From Fervidifonticultor sp964526945 (GTDB lineage Bacteria; Sysuimicrobiota; Sysuimicrobiia; Sysuimicrobiales; Humicultoraceae): a stretch of DNA of 44,340 nucleotides. Below are positions 32,980 to 40,460 of this stretch, in pieces. The position numbers and the translations under genes were made by a program. The notes below the pieces were generated by a model, which saw nothing but the letters and a program-made list of their open reading frames with translations, was not told the DNA's origin and ran no database searches. The DNA lies in the NCBI GenBank assembly GCA_964526945.1, contig CAZGNA010000004.1, positions 1-44,340 of the forward strand. The letters are read 5' to 3'. Position 1 is the stretch's first letter, and each line of letters begins with the position of its first letter.

Positions 32980-34332
32980 CTACAACTTCACGATCCTGGC
33001 AAGTCCCCCACCAACGCCGCGGGTGGCGTTTCGAGTGTCCACCACCACCCGGGCGTGACGAACGAGCCAGCCGTAGTCCACGCACGAGTGATCGGCCACG
33101 ATCAGCACACCATCGACAGCGCGCACCGTGGCCGCGGTCAGGGGACGACTCGTGTACGTTTGCCCGGCCACCGTCAGCCGGGGCACGTACGGATCGTGGT
33201 AGGAGACGCGAACACCCCGTTGCGCCAGGAGCTCGATAATCTTCAGCGCGGGCGAACCCCGGTAGTCGTCGATGTCGCGCTTGAACGTCACGCCCAGCAC
33301 CAGCACGCGCAGCGCGGCTCCACGTCCGCGCCCTCCATTGAGGGCCAGCAGAGTCTTGGTAACCACGTGGTAGGGCATCTCCTCGTTGACCCGCGCGGCC
33401 AGCTCGATGAAGTCCATGTGGAAGTCGTACTCGCGCGCCTTCCACGCCAGGTAGTAGGGGTCCACGGGAATGCAGTGCCCACCGACCCCCGGGCCGGGGT
33501 GAAAGGCCATGAACCCATAGGGCTTCGTGGCGGCCCCCTCGACGATCTCCCAGACGTCGAGGCCCATGCGGTCGCACAACATCGCCAGCTGGTTGACGAG
33601 CGCGATGTTGACGTTGCGAAACACGTTTTCCAGCAGCTTGGCCATTTCGGCCGCCGCGGGCGACGAGAGGGTGATCACCTGCGGCCCCAGGGCGCCCAGC
33701 ACCACCGCCGCACGCCGGGTGCTCTCGGCGTCGATCCCTCCCACCAGCACCGGCGTGTTCTCCACGGTGTAGTCCCGCCGCCCGGGGTCGATGCGTTCCG
33801 GCGAGAACGCCAGGAAGAAGTCCCGCCCGGGGACGAACCCGCCGGACGCCAGGATGGGCAGGACCAGTTCTTCCGTGGTCCCCGGGTAGCTGGTACTGCG
33901 CAGAACGATGAGCTGGCCGGGGCGCAGCTGCTGCGCTGCGCCGCGCGCGGCCGCAGCGATGCTCGAGGTGTCGGGTTGTTTGTTGCGCGTGCACGGGGTC
34001 GGCACGCAGATGAACACCACGTCCGCGCTGGAGAGCCCCGCATACGACGCGTCGCTCCTCAGGTGCCCCGAGGCCACGACCGCGGCGAGCTCGGCCGCCG
34101 ACACCTCGCCTATGGGCGTCTGCCGACGCATGACTGTCTCCACCCTACGTGTGTCGATGTCGACCCCCAGCACGCGGAAACCCGCCCGGGCATACGCCAC
34201 CGCCAGCGGCAGCCCCACGTAGCCCAGACCGATGACGGCGATCCGCGCCCGGCGCGTGTGCACCAGGTCGTCGAACTCCGCGGGCCCCAGTGCCGCAGGG
34301 GGGTCGAGAATCGTCGCGAGGTGAGCAGCCAT
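32980..34332 (-). CDS. UDP-N-acetyl-hexosamine 6-dehydrogenase (WbpA/WecC/TviB family)
   Basis: 450 aa. IAVIGLGYVGLPLAVAYARAGFRVLGVD (NAD-binding), VFICVPTPCTRNKQPDTS, STSYPGTTEEL, AFSPERIDPG, ENVFRNVNIALVNQL, GVGGHCIPVDPYYL (catalytic Cys) and VTFKRDIDDYRGSPALKII. It oxidises C6 of a UDP-HexNAc to a uronic acid, so the glycan is expected to be acidic. ATG 34332 has GGAG close upstream. It is the first biosynthetic gene after the antiterminator and the two hairpins. Confidence 0.95.
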   Translation of the reverse strand: MAAHLATILDPPAALGPAEFDDLVHTRRARIAVIGLGYVGLPLAVAYARAGFRVLGVDIDTRRVETVMRRQTPIGEVSAAELAAVVASGHLRSDASYAGLSSADVVFICVPTPCTRNKQPDTSSIAAAARGAAQQLRPGQLIVLRSTSYPGTTEELVLPILASGGFVPGRDFFLAFSPERIDPGRRDYTVENTPVLVGGIDAESTRRAAVVLGALGPQVITLSSPAAAEMAKLLENVFRNVNIALVNQLAMLCDRMGLDVWEIVEGAATKPYGFMAFHPGPGVGGHCIPVDPYYLAWKAREYDFHMDFIELAARVNEEMPYHVVTKTLLALNGGRGRGAALRVLVLGVTFKRDIDDYRGSPALKIIELLAQRGVRVSYHDPYVPRLTVAGQTYTSRPLTAATVRAVDGVLIVADHSCVDYGWLVRHARVVVDTRNATRGVGGGLARIVKL

Positions 34333-34353
34333 AGCTCCGCCGTTCCGGCGACA

Positions 34354-34376
34354 CCGGCTTCCTCCCCGGAAGCCGG
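34354..34376 (-). promoter_or_regulatory. Perfect 9-bp hairpin just upstream of the dehydrogenase gene
   Basis: CCGGCTTCC and GGAAGCCGG pair perfectly around a 5-nt loop. On the transcript it lies 21 nt before the dehydrogenase ATG and its loop reads GGGGA. No U-run follows, so it is not a standard terminator; RNA-level recognition or attenuation is possible. Confidence 0.5.
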
Positions 34377-34410
34377 CCGGAAGGTCCGTACGCTGTACGC
34401 TCAGGTGTAA

Positions 34411-34442
34411 CCCCGACCGTTCAACGTCGGTCGCGGTCGGGG
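34411..34442 (-). promoter_or_regulatory. Perfect 9-bp hairpin after the NusG-like gene
   Basis: CCCCGACCG and CGGTCGGGG pair perfectly around a 14-nt loop. It begins 9 nt after the stop of the NusG/RfaH-like gene and, with the 34354-34376 hairpin, fills the 119-bp gap before the sugar-biosynthesis genes. No U-run follows on the transcript. Confidence 0.5.
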
Positions 34443-34451
34443 ATCGTGCTC

Positions 34452-35057
34452 CTATGCCACGCGCTCGATGTCAGCCACGTCCAGCTCCACCGGCGTGGGA
34501 CATCCCAGCAACTGCAACAGCACCCGCACCCGGTGGCTCCGCGTTGCGGGCCGCTCGAGAATGCCTATCAAGCCCTCGAACGGTCCGTGGACGACACGTA
34601 CTGTTTCACCCTGACGAAACGCCGGCGCCCACCGAACGGTCCCCGCATCACCACATCGCTCCAGCAGGAGCCGCATGGCCTCGGAGGGTACCGGTGTCGG
34701 CACATCGTCGGCCCCCAGGATGCGCCTGACCCCTGGCGCCCACTTGACGGCCTGCCAGGTACGCGGTTCGAGCACCATCCGCACGAACACGTACGACGGG
34801 AAGAGCGGCTCGACGTGCAGCAGGCGGCGAGCGCCGCGCCGGCGCAGGTGCTCCACCTTCGGCAGGAACACCGGCAACGCAGCGCGGCGGCGAATCCAGT
34901 ACAGCACCCGCTCCTCCTGTCGGGGTTTCGTCTGCACCGCATACCAGGCAGGGTCGTGTCCTTGCACTTCTGCCGCCGCGGACGCCTCCGGAACCGGCGC
35001 ACCACGCGTCAGCGCCTGTTCCCTCACGTGGCTGCCCGCCGCCCCCTCGTCTCCCAT
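34452..35057 (-). CDS. NusG paralogue, RfaH/LoaP/UpxY-type transcription antiterminator
   Basis: 201 aa. The NGN domain is at about residues 36-135 (DPAWYAVQTKPRQEERVLYWI, FLPKVEHLRRR, PLFPSYVFVRMVL, VKWAPGVRRIL) and the KOW domain at 145-200 (FRQGETVRVVHGPFEGLIGILE). Such specialised NusG proteins ride on RNA polymerase and allow it to read through long, GC-rich polysaccharide operons. The first 35 residues are an unconserved Ala/Gly/Glu-rich extension. Being encoded fourth in a locus of about 38 kb, ahead of two hairpins, fits that job. The main cellular nusG is not in the window. ATG 35057 has only a weak ribosome site. Confidence 0.93.
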   Translation of the reverse strand: MGDEGAAGSHVREQALTRGAPVPEASAAAEVQGHDPAWYAVQTKPRQEERVLYWIRRRAALPVFLPKVEHLRRRGARRLLHVEPLFPSYVFVRMVLEPRTWQAVKWAPGVRRILGADDVPTPVPSEAMRLLLERCGDAGTVRWAPAFRQGETVRVVHGPFEGLIGILERPATRSHRVRVLLQLLGCPTPVELDVADIERVA

Positions 35058-35084
35058 CGCTGGAACCGCTCTCTCCTCTCCGGG

Positions 35085-35756
35085 CTACAGCACGCCAGCC
35101 AGCGGAGCGTGCTCTGCCACCGGGACCCGGTTCAACACCGTGCCGAGCACGTGAGCGTCGATCCGCTCCAGCAACCGCCGCGTCTCCTGCTGGTCACGTC
35201 GCGAGGAGCGGTGCGGCGACACCACCACCAGCACACCGTCCGCGCACCTGCTGATGTGCAGGGCGTCCGGATACCGGAGTACCGGCGGGGCATCCACCAC
35301 GACCAGTTCGAACCGCTGACGCAGCCCCGCAAACGCCGCCTGCAATCGGGCTGGCGCCAGCAGGAACTGCACGGGCGTCTGCAACTTCCCGGCTGGCACC
35401 AGCGTCAGGCCGGGCGTGCCGGTCGTCTGTACCACCTGACTCCACTCCGCCTGCCCGGCCAGCGCTTCGGCCAACCCGGGGCTTGCGGGTAGCTTGAACG
35501 CCCTGTGCAGGTCGGGGACCCGCAGATTCCCATCGACCAGCACGGTCGAGCGTCCGGTCTGCGCCATCATCATGGCCAGGTTCAGGGCGGTCGTCGACGT
35601 ACCCTCACCTGCGTGAGGCGCTGTGACGGCCACGACTGACGGTGGCGTCCCACCGTTCTTCCCCAGCAGCACGCTGGCCAGGAGCAGTCCGTAGGCCTCC
35701 GCGAACGGCGTGTTCTGCCCCACTGCCGCAATCGTCACGAACCCGTTCCTCCGCAT
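35085..35756 (-). CDS. CpsD/CapB-type BY-kinase-like ATPase with altered Walker A
   Basis: 223 aa from ATG 35756, which has GGAGGG nine bases ahead. The fold is that of the cytoplasmic tyrosine autokinases controlling polysaccharide chain length: EAYGLLLASVL at the start, the P-loop region APHAGEGTSTTALNLA, LVDGNLRVPDLHRAF, and FELVVVDAPPVLRYPDA. The Walker A Lys is Thr (residue about 53; codon ACG), the A-prime motif reads VDGNLR instead of DADLR, and the C-terminus ends in AEHAPLAGVL without the usual tyrosine cluster. So it may bind nucleotide poorly and lacks the autophosphorylation tail. It lies next to its expected partner, the Wzz-like protein. Confidence 0.88.
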   Translation of the reverse strand: MRRNGFVTIAAVGQNTPFAEAYGLLLASVLLGKNGGTPPSVVAVTAPHAGEGTSTTALNLAMMMAQTGRSTVLVDGNLRVPDLHRAFKLPASPGLAEALAGQAEWSQVVQTTGTPGLTLVPAGKLQTPVQFLLAPARLQAAFAGLRQRFELVVVDAPPVLRYPDALHISRCADGVLVVVSPHRSSRRDQQETRRLLERIDAHVLGTVLNRVPVAEHAPLAGVL

Positions 35757-35788
35757 CGCTGTCTTCCTCCCTCTCGTCCCGCCAGCGC

Positions 35789-37330
35789 TTACCGGCCGGT
35801 CACCGCTGCGAGCAGATTCCCCACGGTGCCGGTGACCTCTCGGACGACACTGCCCGCACCTTGCGGCCCCGCCCACACAGCGCCCGCAACGAGGATCACC
35901 GCGAGGATCACCAGCAAGGCCAGGCCCGCCCCGGACGGGATCGGGTGAGCACGACCATGCGCCGGGATCTGGGCCAGGACGGGGACCCCAAAGGTGCGCT
36001 CGACGTCGTCCGCGCTGCGGGCCCGGTCGTCGATCGCCTCGAGGAACAGCGCGGCCATGGCCCCGAGCACCAGCCCCGCCAGGCCGGCCGCGGTAGCGGT
36101 CTTGGGCAGCGCCGTGGGTGCGGCCTGCTCGGGCGGGATGGCCGCCTCGAACACCTGCACGCCCGCGGGGAAGAATCCTGCCTGGTGCTCCCGCAGCAGG
36201 ATCTCCTGGTACCGCGCGGCCAGGGTGGTGTAGTTGGCCTCCAGCACCCGCTGCTCCCGGATCAGGCGGTTCAGCTCGGCCTCCGCCGCCGGGACCGTCA
36301 TGGCGGCGGCACGCCGTCGCTGCTGAACGGCCTGCAGCCCGGCGACCCGGGCGTCGAGCGCCACCCGTTCCACCTCCAGCCCCAGCAGGTCGTTGGCCAA
36401 CCGGGCCCGGATCGGGTTGGTCTGGGTGATCTCCTGGGCGATGCTCGTGCGGGCTTCGTGCATCAATCGTCCGCGCACGTCGGCGATCTCGCGCATCACC
36501 GCCTCCATCCGCGGGTGCTGCGGCGTGTAGATCTGCGCCATCTGGGCGCGCTGAATCTCCAGCTCGATCAGCCGCTGCTGGATCCGCTGGAACGCGGGGT
36601 TCTCGATGGTGGCGCGTGACGCGACCACGATCTCCTGCTCCCGCGCGATGCGCGCCTTGGCGGCGGCGATCCGCGCTTCGTTCTCGCGTCGTGCCACCTC
36701 GACCTGGTCGAGCTCGGTCTGCACCTGCAAGAGCTGCGAGGAGATCGCCTCGCCGCTGGGGAGCTGCTGCCGGCGCTCCTTGAACGCCCGAATCGCCTGC
36801 TCCGACGCCAGCAACTTCGCCCGGGCGCGCTCCAGCTGCTCCTCGATGTACCGGCGCGCCTCCGTCGTGCTGGCCCGATTGGCCTGCCGGAAGTAGATGA
36901 TGCCTTCCTCGGCTACCGCGTTGGCGAGGTTCGCCGACAGGTCGGGCGACGTCGTGCTGGCCGTGACGCGGATGAACGACGTGCCCCGCACGGGCGTGAC
37001 CCGCACCGACCGTTGCACGTAACCCGGACTCGTGAGTTTGAGCTTCTCGGAGACGCGCTCGGCGATTGTCCGACTGGTGAGCAAATGGGTGATATCGGCC
37101 ACCGCCATGTCGAAACTCGTCTTGAACTCGCCCTCGCCGAGCACGTTCACGGGCGAGCTCACCATGGGCGCCGACACCATCATCGTGGCCGACGCCGTGT
37201 ACTGCGTGGGGGCACCGCCTGCCTGCCAGTAGACGGCGCCAACCGCCACTGCTGCCACGAGGACGATCAGCCACATCCGGCTGGCGATCGCCCGCACGTA
37301 GTGCCGCAGGTCCACCGCCTGAGTGCTCAT
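35789..37330 (-). CDS. Wzz/Wzc N-terminal domain polysaccharide co-polymerase (GNVR, coiled coil)
   Basis: 513 aa inner-membrane protein. Membrane span 1 at about 19-37 (MWLIVLVAAVAVGAVYW), Wzz domain with YTASATMMVS, a long Ala/Glu/Arg/Gln-rich coiled coil from about 160 to 350, the GNVR-like segment EAELNRLIREQRVLEANYTTLAARYQE, then PTALPKTATAAGLAGLVLGAMAAL as the second span. A third hydrophobic stretch at the C-terminus (GLALLVILAVILVAGAVWAG) is unusual. The protein works with the ATPase downstream and the Wza-like exporter upstream to control chain length and export. ATG 37330 with GAGGT six bases upstream. Confidence 0.93.
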   Translation of the reverse strand: MSTQAVDLRHYVRAIASRMWLIVLVAAVAVGAVYWQAGGAPTQYTASATMMVSAPMVSSPVNVLGEGEFKTSFDMAVADITHLLTSRTIAERVSEKLKLTSPGYVQRSVRVTPVRGTSFIRVTASTTSPDLSANLANAVAEEGIIYFRQANRASTTEARRYIEEQLERARAKLLASEQAIRAFKERRQQLPSGEAISSQLLQVQTELDQVEVARRENEARIAAAKARIAREQEIVVASRATIENPAFQRIQQRLIELEIQRAQMAQIYTPQHPRMEAVMREIADVRGRLMHEARTSIAQEITQTNPIRARLANDLLGLEVERVALDARVAGLQAVQQRRRAAAMTVPAAEAELNRLIREQRVLEANYTTLAARYQEILLREHQAGFFPAGVQVFEAAIPPEQAAPTALPKTATAAGLAGLVLGAMAALFLEAIDDRARSADDVERTFGVPVLAQIPAHGRAHPIPSGAGLALLVILAVILVAGAVWAGPQGAGSVVREVTGTVGNLLAAVTGR

Positions 37331-37455
37331 GATGTCACCTCTCGCTTCGGTACCGGCTCTCGCCCTTCCCCAGCGTGCTCCCGGAGCTTGTCACGTGCCC
37401 GTTCCCACGTGTGTGGTGCGCCTTTCCCTTGCGCCCCTCACGCCACGAACGGCTC

Positions 37456-38400
37456 TCATAGGCCAAAGAACGCGCGAAACAGGTTCAGGCCCGAGAGCAC
37501 TGCCAGGATGTTGCTCCAGGAGAACATGGGCCCCTCCGGCACGTAGATCACGTCCCGGTCCTGGAGCGGCACGTTGTGCGACGCATCACCGGCCAGGATC
37601 TTGATCATGTCCACCGTCAGCACGTGCGGTTTCTCGCTGGCCGCCACGTTGCGAACCACGCCGATGCTGCGCATCCCCGACCGGGGATCCGGGCCACCGG
37701 CGAGTGCCAGGGCGTCCAGGATCCGGGCGCCCTCGTCAAGGTCGTAGGCCCCGGCCGCGCGCACCGCCCCCAGCACCAGCACCCGGTACTGCAGCGAGGG
37801 CACCATAATGATGTCCCCCGGCTCGACAGGGACGTCGGCCGACCGGTCGGCACGCAGCAGCAGCCGTTCCAGGTCGACGGGGATGGTCTGCCCAGTGGAC
37901 CGCCGGATGATCTGGGCCCGCCGGAGCGCCGCCCGCGGCGTCACGCCCCCGGACACGGCCATGACCTCCATCACGGTCCATCCCCGCTGGATCTCCACGG
38001 GGCCCGGCCGCGCGACCTGCCCCACCAGGTACACATAGGAGCGCTCGACGCGGAACTGCGTCACGGAGACGGAAACCTGGGGGTTGCGCAGGTACAGGCG
38101 CAGCAGGGTCGTGATCCGCTCGGCCAGCTGCACCGGCGTCAATCCTGCCGCTTCCACATCACCGATGAGCGGCAGGTTGATCTTGCCATCGGGCCGCACG
38201 GCTGCCGTGCGCGACAGCTCAGCTTCGCCGAGCACAGCCACCTCCACAACGTCACCCGGCCCCAGGATGTACTGCTGTGGCTGTGGCGCCGGCTGGGCCA
38301 TCACGCGCCCTGCGTCCGAGCCCTGCAGGACGTCGGCGGGGAAGACCACGCCAAGCACCACCGCCACCAGGGCAGCGCACAATCGCCACGGGTCCCTCAC
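37456..38400 (-). CDS. Outer-membrane polysaccharide export protein, Wza-like (PES plus SLBB domains)
   Basis: 314 aa. A signal peptide-like N-terminus (DPWRLCAALVAVVLGVVFPA) has no lipobox. The PES domain follows: YILGPGDVVEVAVLGEAELSRTAAVRPDGKINLPLIGDVEAAGLTP and QLAERITTLLRLYLRNPQVSVSV; then SLBB-like blocks VYLVGQVARPGPVEI and VLVLGAVRAAGAYDL, ending in VYVPEGP and a hydrophobic tail. GTG 38400 has GGAGGG six bases ahead and starts the signal peptide, so it is firm; the frame runs on to 38640. First gene of the polysaccharide unit; the sequence just upstream is made of tandem duplications. Confidence 0.93.
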   Translation of the reverse strand: MRDPWRLCAALVAVVLGVVFPADVLQGSDAGRVMAQPAPQPQQYILGPGDVVEVAVLGEAELSRTAAVRPDGKINLPLIGDVEAAGLTPVQLAERITTLLRLYLRNPQVSVSVTQFRVERSYVYLVGQVARPGPVEIQRGWTVMEVMAVSGGVTPRAALRRAQIIRRSTGQTIPVDLERLLLRADRSADVPVEPGDIIMVPSLQYRVLVLGAVRAAGAYDLDEGARILDALALAGGPDPRSGMRSIGVVRNVAASEKPHVLTVDMIKILAGDASHNVPLQDRDVIYVPEGPMFSWSNILAVLSGLNLFRAFFGL

Positions 38401-38410
38401 GGCTCTCCCT

Positions 38411-38515
38411 CCTTTCCCTCGTCCCTTTCCCTCGTCGACGTACCGCCTCGAAATCTCGAAATACCGTCGCCATACCGTCGCCGACGTATCGCCGTATCTC
38501 GAAGACCTCGGAGAC
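38411..38515. repeat. Run of consecutive short tandem duplications in the leader of the polysaccharide operon
   Basis: Seen directly: CCTTTCCCTCGTC twice (38411-38436, perfect), CTCGAAAT twice (38447-38462, perfect), ATACCGTCGCC twice (38461-38482, perfect), CGTATCGC/CGTATCTC (38485-38500, 7 of 8) and CTCGAAGAC/CTCGGAGAC (38498-38515, 8 of 9). Unit lengths differ (13, 8, 11, 8, 9), so it is not one microsatellite. The block ends about 11 bp before the start codon of the Wza-like gene, so it is 5' untranslated leader or promoter. Confidence 0.85.
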
Positions 38516-38575
38516 CTATGAGCCACCTTGAGCGTATGCCTGCCGGCACTCGTTCTCACGGCGCCTCCAAAGGCT

Positions 38576-38788
38576 TCACGATACCTCAGACACCGCTGTC
38601 CACAGCGGCCGGCGTTGCTCCAACACCAGGTACTCCTCAACTTCGGTCGTCACCGGGTCGAGACCCATGAACACACCGACCACCATCCACTCGTGCCCGC
38701 GGTAGGCGAGGGTCTCGCCGATCACCGATGCCCCCCGGGCGCGCGGCACGCAGTCGCGCGCCCGCACCGTAATCTGGGAGGTAGCCAA
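38576..38788 (-). CDS. Small unknown protein (70 aa, TTG start)
   Basis: A frame of 70 codons from TTG 38788, preceded by GGAGGT at a spacing of five bases, one of the best ribosome sites in the window. The product (ATSQITVRARDC…, SVIGETLAYRGHEWMVVGVF, TEVEEYLVLEQRRP) has alternating hydrophobic and polar residues typical of a small beta-rich folded domain, unlike the Arg/Gly-rich shadow frames around it, and a single Cys at 13. I do not recognise the family. It is upstream of the polysaccharide unit in the same direction; whether it is cotranscribed is unknown. Confidence 0.55.
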   Translation of the reverse strand: MATSQITVRARDCVPRARGASVIGETLAYRGHEWMVVGVFMGLDPVTTEVEEYLVLEQRRPLWTAVSEVS

Positions 38789-39298
38789 GGTCCACCTCCG
38801 CCGTGGTGTCGTATCCTGACTCGATCGCGACCCCGGAGCGCGTCTCCAGCATACAGAGCCTTGCGCGCGTGGCCATTCTCCGCGCGACGGAATTGCCGAA
38901 GCAGGGAGAGGATATGGACCTTCCGCCGGCACGGGAGCGCGGCGTCCCCTGTGCGGCGGACCCAGCCTCCTCCAAACGGAGGAGGCGGAAATCCGCCGCA
39001 AGACCACAACCGCGTCCCACCGCCGACGGACTCCGACGGCCTCCACGGGCGTTCGATGCCCAGTTCAGGCTGAGACTCAGCCGCGGATTCACCCGGTACG
39101 ACCGCAGCGGACTTTACTGGAATAGGGTGCCGGGCCGATCGGTTATTGTGTAGTCGGCTACACTATGGTTGACGGTTCGCGCGCCAGCTGGTCCGCTGAT
39201 CCGTCCTGCACGCCCATCACGAGGGCGCCGCACGATCATACGGTCCCGGCGGCCGTGGCGACCAACCAAGCCGGCACTGCGGGGGAACGGAAGCGGCA
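38789..39298. other. Intergenic region between the small TTG gene and trxB
   Basis: No convincing gene in 510 bp; the open frames here are Arg/Pro/Gly-rich shadows. It holds two partly overlapping hairpins at 38965-38997 and a 16-bp inverted repeat, GTGTAG-TCGG-CTACAC, at 39148-39163, which could be an operator or promoter element of the divergent genes. A TTGACG at 39169-39174 has no good -10 partner. Confidence 0.5.
38965..38997. promoter_or_regulatory. Two overlapping inverted repeats (mutually exclusive hairpins)
   Basis: GCCTCCTCC-AAAC-GGAGGAGGC (38965-38986) is a perfect 9-bp stem. GGCGGA-AA-TCCGCC (38984-38997) is a perfect 6-bp stem that shares three bases with it, so both cannot fully form at once. 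On the minus strand this would lie about 180 nt upstream of the small TTG gene. Confidence 0.4.
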
Positions 39299-40240
39299 AT
39301 GAACACTGCGAACACTGACATGCGGCACGTTGTCATCCTGGGCGGCGGTCCGGCCGGCCTCACTGCGGCCATCTACGCCGCCCGGGCCAACCTGGCGCCG
39401 CTGGTGATCGAGGGGACCCAGGCCGGAGGCCAGCTGATGCTGACCACCCTGGTCGAGAACTACCCGGGGTTCCCCGACGCCATCATGGGGCCCGAACTCA
39501 TGCAGGCGATGCGCAAGCAGGCCGAGCGGGTTGGGGCAGAGTTCCGCACCGAGGACGCCACCGCGGTGGACTTCAGTCGCCGGCCGTTCGTCATTACTAC
39601 CCAGTCGGGTGAGCGCATCGCGGCCCGGGCCGTGATCGTCGCCACCGGCGCCTCGGCGCGGATGCTCGGCGTCCCCGGCGAGGAGCGGCTGATGGGCCGC
39701 GGGGTGTCCACCTGTGCGACCTGCGACGGCTTCTTCTTCCGCAAGAAGGACGTCGTGGTCGTCGGCGGTGGCGACTCGGCCCTGGAGGAGGCGCTGTACC
39801 TGGCCAACCTGGCCAGGTCGGTGACGGTGATCCACCGGCGCGACCGGCTCCGCGCCAGCAAGATCATGCAGGAGCGGGCGTTCAAGCACCCCGCCATCAC
39901 GTTTGTCTGGAACACGGTCGTCGAAGAGATCGTCGGGGACGGCGTGGTGCAGGCCGTCCGGTTGCGCGACGTGCAGTCGGGCGCCGTGACCGAACGCAGG
40001 ACCGACGGCGTGTTCGTCGCCATCGGCCACGTGCCCAACACGGCGCTGTTCCGCGGCCAGTTGGAGCTAGACAACGCGGGCTACATCAAGCTGCGCGACC
40101 GTTCCATGACCAGCGTGGAAGGGGTATTCGCCGCCGGCGACGTGCACGACCACACGTATCGCCAGGCCGTCACCGCCGCCGGCTACGGCTGCATGGCGGC
40201 CATCGACGCGGAGCGCTGGCTCCAGCACCAGGACCGGTGA
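39299..40240 (+). CDS. trxB: Thioredoxin reductase
   Basis: 313 aa flavoprotein that reduces thioredoxin with NADPH. GGGPAG at 15-20 binds FAD, the redox-active pair is C139-A-T-C142 within STCATCDGFFF, the NADPH motifs are GGGDSA at about 156-161 and HRRDRLRA (HRRxxxR), and the C-terminal FAD contact is GVFAAGDVHD. ATG 39299 is chosen; a second Met at residue 8 is possible. It converges on trxA 220 bp away, and the pair form a complete thioredoxin system. Confidence 0.97.
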   Translation: MNTANTDMRHVVILGGGPAGLTAAIYAARANLAPLVIEGTQAGGQLMLTTLVENYPGFPDAIMGPELMQAMRKQAERVGAEFRTEDATAVDFSRRPFVITTQSGERIAARAVIVATGASARMLGVPGEERLMGRGVSTCATCDGFFFRKKDVVVVGGGDSALEEALYLANLARSVTVIHRRDRLRASKIMQERAFKHPAITFVWNTVVEEIVGDGVVQAVRLRDVQSGAVTERRTDGVFVAIGHVPNTALFRGQLELDNAGYIKLRDRSMTSVEGVFAAGDVHDHTYRQAVTAAGYGCMAAIDAERWLQHQDR

Positions 40241-40315
40241 CGCGTTCCCCCTGAGGCACTCTGGCCCGATCCGGCGGCTCGACCGGCTGATGGGATCGCT
40301 GGCGGGGCGGGGGTG

Positions 40316-40338
40316 CGCTACCATCCGCGCCGGTAGCG
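40316..40338. terminator. Inverted repeat between convergent trxB and trxA
   Basis: CGCTACC (40316-40322) and GGTAGCG (40332-40338) form a 7-bp perfect stem with a 9-nt loop, 76 bp beyond the trxB stop and 122 bp beyond the trxA stop. No T-run flanks it, so a bidirectional terminator is only suggested by position. Confidence 0.3.
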
Positions 40339-40460
40339 GACGTCCGTAATCGCGGTTCCCGGCGGCGCGGGAGTGCGCTCCCTCGGGCACTGCGTCCGCC
40401 GGTTCGACGACCCGCCGTCGACCCGCCGTGCATAACCGCCCGCCCCGCAGGGACTTGCCG

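Noticed and set aside
32935..34410. Plus-strand open frame of 491 codons opposite the sugar dehydrogenase
   Set aside because: Composition (His/Gln/Arg/Gly) is that of an antisense shadow; the minus-strand frame carries every motif of the dehydrogenase.
35757..37274. Upstream extension of the BY-kinase-like frame through the whole Wzz-like gene
   Set aside because: The extension is a Gly/Arg-rich shadow in another frame of the Wzz-like gene; the ATG at 35756 has a good ribosome site and begins the conserved domain.
38411..38515. CRISPR array
   Set aside because: Repeats are doublets of different sequence without spacers of uniform length, and there are no cas genes.
38401..38640. N-terminal extension of the Wza-like protein by 80 residues
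   Set aside because: The added sequence encodes Arg/Ser-rich text over the tandem repeats; the GTG at 38400 has GGAGGG and begins a signal peptide.
39169..39197. trxB promoter with TTGACG as -35
   Set aside because: No acceptable -10 hexamer at 16-18 bp spacing.
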